Of a stretch of 64,000 nt of DNA, positions 57,452-64,000 are shown in pieces (position 1 is the first letter of the stretch; every line of letters begins with the position of its first letter). A program made the position numbers and the translations under genes. The notes below the pieces were generated by a model that had not been told where the DNA came from, did no database searches, and worked only from the letters and a program-made list of their open reading frames with translations. The stretch lies in NCBI RefSeq assembly GCF_030034735.1, contig NZ_CP125370.1, forward strand, positions 124,001 through 188,000, read 5' to 3'. This DNA is from Paenibacillus sp. RC334 (GTDB taxonomy: Bacteria > Bacillota > Bacilli > Paenibacillales > Paenibacillaceae).

Positions 57452-59734
57452 TTATGAAACACTGCTCGTCATTAACGGTTGCCCATTGGTTATATGTGTC
57501 GGCTGTCCATACAGCTCCAGCGTCAAGGGTTCTCCGTCCAACAGCGTAATGATTACTTCATTTTCCTGTACGAGAATACTTAGCAAGCGACCGCGATAGT
57601 TGATTTTAAACGTATATTTGCTCCAGCCCTGAGGCAGGAAGGGGGAGAAGCTCAATGTTTCGTTATACGTTCTCATTCCGGCAAAGCCCTGCACAATCGC
57701 CAGCCAGCTTCCCGTCATGGAGGTAATATGCAGACCGTCCTCGGTATCGTTATTATAATTATCCAGATCCAGACGAGCCGTCCGTTGATACATCTGGACT
57801 GCTTTTTCCTCCATTTTGAGCTCAGCGGCCAGCACGGCGTGAATGGATGGGGACAGACTGGATTCATGAACGGTCATCGGCTCATAAAATGCAAAATTGC
57901 GCACTTTTTCCTCCAGCGTGAACTGATCTCCGAAGAAATACAGACCCTGTAGCACATCCGCCTGCTTGATGAAGCAGGAACGGAGGATTTTATCCCATGA
58001 CCATTTCTGATTTAGCGGCAGATGACTTGGATCAAGGGAGGATACAGGCTGCAAATCCTTATCCAGAAAGGTATCATGCTGTACGAATATGCCCCGTTCC
58101 TCATCGTAGGGATAGTACATACGGTTGATGATATCCTGCCAATGCGCAAGCTCATCCTCGGTAACAGCCAGCCTCTCCGATTTCTCTGAAGAAGTTTGAG
58201 ACAAGACCGATAACGTATATTTTAAAACCCATGCAGCCAGTGTATTGGTATACCAGTTGTTATTGACGTTGTTTTCGTATTCGTTCGGCCCAGTAACCCC
58301 GTGGATCATATACTGCTGATGGCGATGGGAAAAATGAACACGATCCGCCCAGAAGCGGCTAATTTCGACCAGTACATCTATTCCATATTCCCGTAAATAG
58401 GCCAAGTCGCCCGTGTAGTTGGTGTAATTGTAAATGGCATAGGCAATGGCCCCGTTACGGTGAATTTCCTCGAAGGTAATTTCCCATTCGTTATGGCATT
58501 CCACACCCGTAAAGGTGACCATAGGATACAGTGCGCCCTGCAGTCCTTGCTGTGCCGCATTATGCTTGGCACCCTCCAATTGATGGTAGCGGTATAGAAG
58601 CAGGTTTTTAGTCACATCAGGATCTGCCAGCGCCAAATACATCGGCACAGCGTACGCCTCCGTATCCCAATACGTGGCACCGCCATATTTTTCACCCGTA
58701 AAGCCCTTGGGGCCAATGTTCAGGCGGGCGTCTTCACCGTAGTACGTAGAGAATAGCTGGAAAATGTTAAAACGTATTCCCTGCTGGGCCTCTGTATCCC
58801 CTTCGATTTCAACATCCGCTTTGTCCCAACGTCCGTCCCAAGCGGCGATATGCTCCTGCTTAAGCAGTGTGTATCCTTTGTTCACGGCTTCCACGGCGAG
58901 ACGTTCAGCTTGTGGAATCAACGCATCCCTTTCTATGTCACGTGAGGTGGTGACAGCCACGATTTTTTGCAGATGAGCACTGTCACCTGGAGCAACGGTA
59001 TATTGATAGTGGCGTGCAGCATACAAAAAGCCCTCTTCCGTCGTTTGCTGATCCTGTCCTGCGGTCACAATACCCATGGTAGCGTTTACGGTAAAACGCG
59101 GAATACCAAACGAATTGTCTATCGTCGTTGTGGATAGGCTGATGAATTGTTCCTGAACCTCGCGCGCTTCCTCCAGCCAGAACACCTCATCATAGTTGGT
59201 GTCCTCATTTCTCGTATTACCGTCCAAATAAGGAACAAGCTCAATCGTTAGAGGCTGCTCGCTTATATTGGTTGCCTGGTAATCAATCAGGCATAGTTCA
59301 CGAGTGGTGATGCTTAGAAAACGTTCCGTAGTGATACGAACCTGACCGTTCACGGTACAGGCACGCCGCAGAATACCTTGCTTCATGTCCAGTTCCTGCA
59401 CAAAATCACTGATGTGGGCCGTAAATAAGTCCACTTCCTGCTGGTTCACGATCAGACCGATGCCGATAAAATTCATGGCGTTGATGACCTTGCCAAAATA
59501 CTCGGGATAGCCGTTTTTCCACCAGCCGACCTTTGTTTTGTCGGGGAACCAGACACCGGAGATATAAGTTCCTTGATGATGATCACCTGAATAGGCTTCT
59601 TCAAAATTGCCGCGCATGCCCATATAACCGTTGCCTATGGACATTATGCTTTCTTGTAATCGCATGTGTGTTGTATGTAGAGTGTGGGTTGTCAGTTTCC
59701 AGTTATCTACGTCAAATAATCGGTTATAAACCAT
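57452..59734 (-). CDS. malP: Maltose phosphorylase (GH65)
   Basis: 760 residues. Splits maltose with phosphate to glucose and beta-glucose-1-P in the cytoplasm. N-terminal beta domain ('[58 protein letters not shown]'), (alpha/alpha)6 barrel with '[21 protein letters not shown]' and acid catalyst E485 in '[19 protein letters not shown]', matching E487 of the Lactobacillus brevis enzyme, plus a C-terminal beta domain ending '[14 protein letters not shown]'. Sequence is closest in style to maltose rather than kojibiose or trehalose phosphorylases. Transcribed from a promoter containing the LacI-type operator. Confidence 0.93.
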   Translation of the reverse strand: MVYNRLFDVDNWKLTTHTLHTTHMRLQESIMSIGNGYMGMRGNFEEAYSGDHHQGTYISGVWFPDKTKVGWWKNGYPEYFGKVINAMNFIGIGLIVNQQEVDLFTAHISDFVQELDMKQGILRRACTVNGQVRITTERFLSITTRELCLIDYQATNISEQPLTIELVPYLDGNTRNEDTNYDEVFWLEEAREVQEQFISLSTTTIDNSFGIPRFTVNATMGIVTAGQDQQTTEEGFLYAARHYQYTVAPGDSAHLQKIVAVTTSRDIERDALIPQAERLAVEAVNKGYTLLKQEHIAAWDGRWDKADVEIEGDTEAQQGIRFNIFQLFSTYYGEDARLNIGPKGFTGEKYGGATYWDTEAYAVPMYLALADPDVTKNLLLYRYHQLEGAKHNAAQQGLQGALYPMVTFTGVECHNEWEITFEEIHRNGAIAYAIYNYTNYTGDLAYLREYGIDVLVEISRFWADRVHFSHRHQQYMIHGVTGPNEYENNVNNNWYTNTLAAWVLKYTLSVLSQTSSEKSERLAVTEDELAHWQDIINRMYYPYDEERGIFVQHDTFLDKDLQPVSSLDPSHLPLNQKWSWDKILRSCFIKQADVLQGLYFFGDQFTLEEKVRNFAFYEPMTVHESSLSPSIHAVLAAELKMEEKAVQMYQRTARLDLDNYNNDTEDGLHITSMTGSWLAIVQGFAGMRTYNETLSFSPFLPQGWSKYTFKINYRGRLLSILVQENEVIITLLDGEPLTLELYGQPTHITNGQPLMTSSVS

Positions 59735-59798
59735 GATTGCGTACCCCTCTCTGAAAATGAATTCGTTGTTTTAACGAAACCAGTATATGAGCGAGTTC

Positions 59799-59828
59799 AG
59801 TATATAGTGCAACCGATTGCCCTGTCAA
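59799..59828 (-). promoter_or_regulatory. malP-pgmB promoter with embedded LacI-type operator
   Basis: On the minus strand TTGACA (59828-59823) and TATACT (59804-59799, 18-nt spacer) or TATATA (16-nt spacer). The plus-strand sequence GTGCAACCGATTGC (59807-59820; palindromic core GCAACCGATTGC) fills the spacer, the classic place for repression. The identical 14-mer occurs at 61066-61079. Confidence 0.8.
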
Positions 59829-59831
59829 CGC

Positions 59832-59872
59832 AAAAAAACTGATTTTATGGATGTCCACAAAATCAGTTTTTT
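59832..59872 (-). terminator. Terminator of the LacI-family gene
   Basis: On the minus strand AAAAAACTGATTTT (59872-59859 region) pairs with AAAATCAGTTTTTT (59846-59832); a 12-14 bp stem whose right arm supplies the T run. Confidence 0.82.
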
Positions 59873-59874
59873 GT

Positions 59875-60897
59875 TCATTCCTCGGAGTACGGTAGCTTCT
59901 GACTGGATTCGCGTTCTACAATCCGGTGGGGAACGATGATATGTTTGGTCAGTTCCTTGGGGTCTTCGATTTTTTCGATCAGACTTTTGGCCGCCTGATA
60001 ACCAAGGGTGAAGATATCAATATCTACGGAAGAAAGAGGGGGATTCATCAGCTCAGCCAGCATCAGATTGTTAAAGCTCACCATGGAAAGCTGTTCTGGC
60101 ATGGATACGCCCAGTTGGGACAGAAATTTCTGTACAGCCATCGCTACAAGGTCGTCATTGACGATCATAGCGGTAGGCGGCGGGGAAACCTGCAATAGCG
60201 TCCGTATGTCCTCCAGGGTAAAAGGCTCCCTGACAACGTACTCGTCCGGTAGAGGCAAATGGGCCTCCCGCAGCGCATCCTGATAGCCCCTGAGTCTTTC
60301 GGTATTCACAGTGCGTTCATGATCTCCGCCAACATAAGCAATACGCTGATGATTCAGACGGATCAAATAAGTGACCACGTCCTTGGCGGCCTGATAGTTA
60401 TCGTTGTCCACATGAGTGGTTTCACTGATAAATTGCTGAGGCTTGCCGATTACAGTGTAAGGTATTTTTTCTTTATGAAAATACTCCACGATTTTATCCT
60501 CTTGCTTGGAATACAAGACAATATAGCCGTCAACACGTCCGGTTCGCGTCATCAGCTTCACGCGGGATAGCAATTCATCGCTCGTTTTTCCTGTGACAAT
60601 CGACAGTGTATAGTTATGCTCATTTACCCATTCGCTGATCCCGCGAAGGCTTTCCGGAAAGAACGGGTTTTGAAAGATCGCCACATCCGATTCAGGCATA
60701 ATAATGCCAATCGACTGTGTGACACGGTTAGCCAGACTTTGGGCTGAATAATTGGGCTCATAGCCAAGCGCCTTCATTTCTTTGCGGACACGTGCCTTGG
60801 TGGCCTCGCTAATTTTTGGGCTGTCTTGAATGACACGGGACACGGTGGAAGTAGCAACATTGGCACGCTTTGCGACATCTTTGATGGTTACTGCCAT
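59875..60897 (-). CDS. LacI-family repressor of the maltose genes
   Basis: 340 residues. LacI HTH 'TIKDVAKRANVATSTVSRVIQDSPKISEATKARVRKEMKALGYEPNYSAQSLA' (3-55, with hinge helix) and periplasmic-binding-like effector domain ('IGIIMPESDVAIFQNPFFPESLRGISEW', 'HVDNDNYQAAKDVVTYLIRLNHQRIAYVGGDHERTVNTERLRGY', 'TAMIVNDDLVAMAVQKF'). It lies between the maltose phosphorylase operon and the PTS operon, both of which carry the same operator. AAAGGAG precedes ATG 60897. It corresponds in role to MalR of lactic acid bacteria; effector not shown by sequence. Confidence 0.93.
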   Translation of the reverse strand: MAVTIKDVAKRANVATSTVSRVIQDSPKISEATKARVRKEMKALGYEPNYSAQSLANRVTQSIGIIMPESDVAIFQNPFFPESLRGISEWVNEHNYTLSIVTGKTSDELLSRVKLMTRTGRVDGYIVLYSKQEDKIVEYFHKEKIPYTVIGKPQQFISETTHVDNDNYQAAKDVVTYLIRLNHQRIAYVGGDHERTVNTERLRGYQDALREAHLPLPDEYVVREPFTLEDIRTLLQVSPPPTAMIVNDDLVAMAVQKFLSQLGVSMPEQLSMVSFNNLMLAELMNPPLSSVDIDIFTLGYQAAKSLIEKIEDPKELTKHIIVPHRIVERESSQKLPYSEE

Positions 60898-61032
60898 CGT
60901 CTTCTTCTCCTTTTGCTATCTCAAGCAGGAAATATTATGTTCTATCATACGATATTGCTCGAAAATCAACAAATTCGCGACTTTTTTCGAGCTTTTACAT
61001 CGTCATTAACCAAGATGTTTACAATCAGGGTA

Positions 61033-61079
61033 TTGCCAATAGAAAGCGATATCATTATAATAATTGTGCAACCGATTGC
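61033..61079 (+). promoter_or_regulatory. malT-mapP promoter with cre site and LacI-type operator
   Basis: TTGCCA (61033-61038), 17 nt, TATAAT (61056-61061). AGAAAGCGATATCA at 61041-61054 matches cre at 13 of 14 positions and lies between -35 and -10. GTGCAACCGATTGC at 61066-61079 lies just after the -10, over the expected start site. This suggests double control by CcpA and the local repressor. Confidence 0.82.
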
Positions 61080-61140
61080 ATTTATTTACGAGGTAACAAA
61101 CAACGCTATACATACTATATGGATGGAGATTGATGGAGAA

Positions 61141-62811
61141 ATGAAAAAACTTCTATCATTTGATTTTTGGCAAAAGCTTGGGAAAGCACTGCTTGTGGTT
61201 GTCGCTGTCATGCCAGCGGCCGGAATTATGATTTCGCTCGGTAAAGTGGTGGCAATGCTGGCTGGTGATGTTCATGTCTGGTTGACCGTCGGTGGGGTCA
61301 TGGAAAATTTGGGTTGGGGCATCATTAACAATTTACACATTCTGTTTGCGGTGGCAATCGGCGGTTCCTGGGCCAAGGAACGGGCTGGCGGGGCTTTTGC
61401 CGCCTTAATTGCTTTTATTCTTATTAATATTTCAACAGGAACGATTTTGGGCGTATCCTCGAAGATGCTAACGCAGGAGGGGGCAACCACCCATACTCTC
61501 TTTGGTGCATCTATTCCGGTCAGTGGCTATTTTACTTCTGTCTTAGGGGCACCTGCACTCAATATGGGCGTGTTTGTCGGTATCATCTCCGGGTTCGTCG
61601 GGGCAGTGGTATTTAACAAATACTACAATTACCGCAAGCTGCCGGACGCTTTAGCCTTTTTTAACGGTAAACGTTTTGTTCCTTTTGTCGTGATTTTATG
61701 GTCTGTCATCGTTAGTTTGATCATGTCTGCCATCTGGCCATTTATCCAGGGAGGGATTAACCAGTTTGGTGTTTGGTTGGCGACCTCTGGGGAATCGGCT
61801 CCTTTTGTAGCGCCATTTGTCTATGGTACACTGGAAAGACTGTTAATTCCCTTCGGGCTTCACCATATGCTGACGGTTCCTATTAACTATACTCAACTTG
61901 GTGGCGTTTACACGACGCTTACGGGTTCCGGGGCGGGCAGCGTCGTTGCTGGACAGGACCCGCTGTGGCTGGCTTGGGCAAGCGACCTGAGTGCGCTTCG
62001 TGGTACCGATCCGACAGCCTACAATAGCTTGTTGGAAGGCGTGACGCCTGCCCGCTTTAAGGTAGGGCAAATGATCGGCGGAGCGGGAATCCTTATGGGA
62101 CTGGCGGTGGCTATGTATCGCCGTGTAGACAAGGATAAGCGAAGCAAGTACAAGTCGATGATTTTTTCAGCCGCCGCTGCTGTCTTTTTGACAGGGGTAA
62201 CGGAGCCGCTGGAATTTATGTTTATGTTCGTAGCGCCTGTACTGTACGTGGTTTATGCTATTCTTACCGGAATTGCGTTCGGAATGGCGGACATCATACA
62301 TTTGCGTTTACATTCGTTTGGTATGATTGAGTTGCTGACTCGATTACCGTTGTCTATAAATGCGGGTTTGGTGCAGGACATTATCAATTTCGTGCTGACT
62401 TGTGTTGTATTTGCGGTGGTGACTTACTTTATCGCTTATTTTATGATCGGCAAATTCCAAATGGCTACGCCGGGAAGACTGGGGAACTATACGGATGAGG
62501 AGCCTCAGGAGGCTGGAGGGACTGGCAGCGCGGATTTGGATACAGGTCATGTAGCGGCCGTTTCCCCTCAGAATCAATTGGCGGCAGATATCATCAAAAC
62601 GCTTGGGGGTGAGCAGAACATTGTCGAGGTCGATGCCTGCATGACCCGTCTGCGTGTGACGGTGAAGGATACAGATGCCGTCGGGGACGAAAAGACATGG
62701 AAAGCGTTGGGCGCTCTGGGCTTAATTAAAGTAGATAATGGGGTACAGGCGGTTTACGGACCGAAGGCCGATGTGCTCAAATCAGATATACAAGACATAC
62801 TCAACAGGTGA
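61141..62811 (+). CDS. malT: PTS glucose-family EIICB, maltose type (MalT-like)
   Basis: 556 residues: EIIC membrane domain (about 1-440; 'QKLGKALLVVVAVMPAAGIMISLGKVV', 'AFFNGKRFVPFVV', 'FGLHHMLTVPINYTQLGG', 'FLTGVTEPLEFMFMFVAPVLYVVYAILTGIAFGMADI') and EIIB domain at the C-terminus with phospho-Cys in 'VEVDACMTRLRVTVKD'. It lacks EIIA, which must come from another PTS. The long extracellular insert and neighbours fit maltose-type transporters such as Enterococcus faecalis MalT. An open frame reaches back to 60826, across the LacI start, but the promoter lies at 61033-61061; ATG 61141 (or 61123) is the likely start. Confidence 0.9.
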   Translation: MKKLLSFDFWQKLGKALLVVVAVMPAAGIMISLGKVVAMLAGDVHVWLTVGGVMENLGWGIINNLHILFAVAIGGSWAKERAGGAFAALIAFILINISTGTILGVSSKMLTQEGATTHTLFGASIPVSGYFTSVLGAPALNMGVFVGIISGFVGAVVFNKYYNYRKLPDALAFFNGKRFVPFVVILWSVIVSLIMSAIWPFIQGGINQFGVWLATSGESAPFVAPFVYGTLERLLIPFGLHHMLTVPINYTQLGGVYTTLTGSGAGSVVAGQDPLWLAWASDLSALRGTDPTAYNSLLEGVTPARFKVGQMIGGAGILMGLAVAMYRRVDKDKRSKYKSMIFSAAAAVFLTGVTEPLEFMFMFVAPVLYVVYAILTGIAFGMADIIHLRLHSFGMIELLTRLPLSINAGLVQDIINFVLTCVVFAVVTYFIAYFMIGKFQMATPGRLGNYTDEEPQEAGGTGSADLDTGHVAAVSPQNQLAADIIKTLGGEQNIVEVDACMTRLRVTVKDTDAVGDEKTWKALGALGLIKVDNGVQAVYGPKADVLKSDIQDILNR

Positions 62812-63638
62812 TTACTTTGAAATTGTTAACCTTAAATGTACATGCTTGGATGGAAGAAAATCAGCTCGAAAAGCTAAAACAACTGGCCGCTTTTATTCAT
62901 GAGCAGCAGTTCGATATCATTGCTTTGCAGGAAGTGAACCAGTCTATGGACGAGGCTCCTTTATCGCCGGACGATTTGGGCGCTTACTATAGCGCTGATC
63001 CTGAGGTGGTCATTAAGCGCGATAATTACGCTTATGTGCTGAATGGGTTATTGTCCGATACCTATTATTGGACGTGGGCCCCCGCACATATTGGCTTTGC
63101 CAAATACGATGAGGGCTTGGCGATTTTGTCCAAAACACCGATTACAGGCACGGTGAACGAATATGTTTCCTCGCTACGGGACTATGACAACTACCGATCC
63201 CGTAAAATTGTGGGCGTGCAAACTGCGGTGGATGGAGTATCGGCTTGGTTTGTGAGCGGGCACTACAACTGGTGGAATGATGAGGAATCCTTCCGTGGAC
63301 TATGGGACCGTACAACGGAGGTATTGAATCCTTTTGCGCCGACGCCTGTTTTTATGATGGGGGATTTCAACAATGCGGCTGAAGTGCGCGGGGAAGGGTA
63401 TGACTATGTGCTGCAATCCGGCTGGTCGGACACCTATCCGAACGCAACGGTACGTGATGAAGGCCATACGGTCATCAAAGCCATTGCAGGCTGGGAAAGT
63501 AACGCCGAACCGCTGCGGATTGACTATGTTTTTTCCAACAAACCCGTACAGGTTCAATCTTCAACTGTCGTGCTGAACGGAAAAACGGGATTAGTCGTAT
63601 CCGATCATTTCGGGGTTGCAGTTGAATTGGAGCTGTAA
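62808..63638 (+). CDS. mapP: Endonuclease/exonuclease/phosphatase-fold protein, likely maltose-6'-phosphate phosphatase
   Basis: 276 residues of the metal-dependent EEP superfamily: 'LLTLNVHAWM' (Asn), 'FDIIALQEVNQSM' (metal Glu), 'SGHYNWWNDEE' (catalytic His), 'PVFMMGDFNNAAEVRGEGYDYVL' (Asp/Asn pair), 'RIDYVFSN' and 'VVSDHFGVAVEL' (Asp-His). In E. faecalis the MapP enzyme of this superfamily dephosphorylates maltose-6'-P made by MalT so that maltose phosphorylase can use it. The start GTG 62808 overlaps the PTS stop (GTGA), showing close coupling. The specific assignment comes from this context; TTG 62817 is a possible start too. Confidence 0.8.
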   Translation: MITLKLLTLNVHAWMEENQLEKLKQLAAFIHEQQFDIIALQEVNQSMDEAPLSPDDLGAYYSADPEVVIKRDNYAYVLNGLLSDTYYWTWAPAHIGFAKYDEGLAILSKTPITGTVNEYVSSLRDYDNYRSRKIVGVQTAVDGVSAWFVSGHYNWWNDEESFRGLWDRTTEVLNPFAPTPVFMMGDFNNAAEVRGEGYDYVLQSGWSDTYPNATVRDEGHTVIKAIAGWESNAEPLRIDYVFSNKPVQVQSSTVVLNGKTGLVVSDHFGVAVELEL

Positions 63639-63642
63639 TTAT

Positions 63643-63686
63643 AGGCCAAGGAACAGGCTGCCTGCTTATGCAAGTGGCCTTTTTCT
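63643..63686 (+). terminator. Terminator of the malT-mapP operon
   Basis: AGGCCA (63643-63648) pairs with TGGCCT (63675-63680), enclosing an inner CAGGC/GCCTG stem, followed by five T. It overlaps the 3' end of the convergent MFS gene. Confidence 0.65.
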
Positions 63687-64000
63687 TGAGGATTTCAACT
63701 TTAACCGAATGAAGTATTGGATAACAATAGCCATAAGCACCAAAAGCATATTGTAATAAAAAGGGGCATTTATGTTAAAACGTTCAATGAGTACGCCTGC
63801 GATGATTGGAGAGACAATGGCCCCTAATTCCGAAAATGATACGACGTTGCCGATAAATGAACTTCTATTTTCCTCAGGAATGACATCCCCCAGTTGGGAG
63901 TAAAAAGAATCCAGATAACTGGCTCCGCCAATGCCTCCGATGAACATCCCCAAGTATACAATCCATGGTTCCTTGAACCAAAGAAACAAGGCTATTTCCA
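63666..64000 (-). CDS. MFS transporter, C-terminal part (runs off window)
   Basis: The minus-strand frame is open to the last base, so only the C-terminal third or so is visible. It has three hydrophobic helices ('WIVYLGMFIGGIGGASYLDSFYSQLGDVIPEENRSSFIGNVVSFSELGAIVSPIIAGVLIERF' and 'FYYNMLLVLMAIVIQYFIRLKL') and the major-facilitator motif-like 'DVIPEENRSSFIGN' loop. Substrate unknown. The stop lies inside the convergent terminator hairpin. Confidence 0.8.
   Translation of the reverse strand, partial: EIALFLWFKEPWIVYLGMFIGGIGGASYLDSFYSQLGDVIPEENRSSFIGNVVSFSELGAIVSPIIAGVLIERFNINAPFYYNMLLVLMAIVIQYFIRLKLKSSRKRPLA

Noticed and set aside
60826..61140. N-terminal extension of the MalT frame
   Set aside because: It would cross the LacI start codon, the malT promoter, cre and operator; the EIIC family begins near residue MKKLLSFDFWQKLGKAL.
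1..64000. CRISPR arrays, prophage, rRNA, tRNA or intact insertion sequences
   Set aside because: No regularly spaced short repeats, phage structural genes, transposase motifs or RNA-gene signatures were seen by eye; short tRNA-like folds cannot be excluded without a dedicated scan.

Overview
The window looks like a Firmicutes chromosome, most likely Paenibacillus of the P. polymyxa group. This is inferred from gene content and general sequence character (pspA-ydjGHI stress operon, beta-propeller phytase, PL1 pectate lyase, many glycoside hydrolases, YesM/YesN-type two-component pairs, strong AGGAGG ribosome sites, cre-like boxes); no database search was possible. No rRNA, tRNA, CRISPR array, intact insertion sequence or prophage was seen. 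The density of sugar-use genes fits a plant- or soil-associated saprophyte.

Layout. 1-3.2 kb: end of a GntR/UTRA regulator, then a phosphoketolase. 3.3-7.2 kb: an aldo/keto-reductase scrap, then the pspA-ydjG-ydjH-ydjI membrane-stress operon. 7.3-11.1 kb: a very long intracellular GH51 arabinofuranosidase. 11.1-12.9 kb: a decayed patch (broken cupin gene between imperfect direct repeats) and a DUF3626 gene. 13-14.5 kb: secreted phytase with PhoP-box-like repeats. 14.5-19 kb: AraC regulator divergent from a GH127 beta-L-arabinofuranosidase and a GPH sugar symporter. 19-24 kb: MATE exporter, MDR oxidoreductase, LysR and RDD proteins. 24-27.2 kb: second GH127/GH146-type enzyme and its AraC regulator. 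27.4-34.4 kb: fructose-type PTS (EIIA, EIIB, EIIC), GH38 alpha-mannosidase and PRD regulator. 34.7-35.7 kb: secreted ricin-lectin/zinc-metalloprotease-like protein. 36.3-46.4 kb: two-component system, ABC sugar importer and LacZ, all on the minus strand. 46.7-50.8 kb: uridine kinase, ClbS-like protein, pectate lyase and an unknown small protein. 50.9-55.6 kb: SNF2 helicase and SWIM protein. 55.7-56.75 kb: a broken esterase, then small membrane-peptide genes that look like toxin-antitoxin loci. 56.8-63.6 kb: a complete maltose route (PTS importer, maltose-6'-phosphate phosphatase-like protein, maltose phosphorylase, beta-phosphoglucomutase and a LacI repressor) tied together by an identical 14-bp operator at two promoters. 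The end cuts an MFS gene.

How it works together. Most of the window imports and breaks down plant and microbial glycans: arabinan or arabinosides (GH51, GH127s, GPH symporter), pectin (PL1), beta-galactosides (ABC importer and LacZ), alpha-mannosides (PTS and GH38) and maltose. Each block has a local regulator and several have cre-like CcpA sites. The least explained signals are (i) a three-copy family of about 155-190 bp structured repeats, one of which supplies the stop codons of two convergent genes, and (ii) the 56.2-56.75 kb cluster: a 33-codon hydrophobic peptide with a convincing antisense-RNA promoter and terminator on the other strand, followed by a 28-codon hydrophobic peptide coupled to a 59-codon possible ribbon-helix-helix protein.
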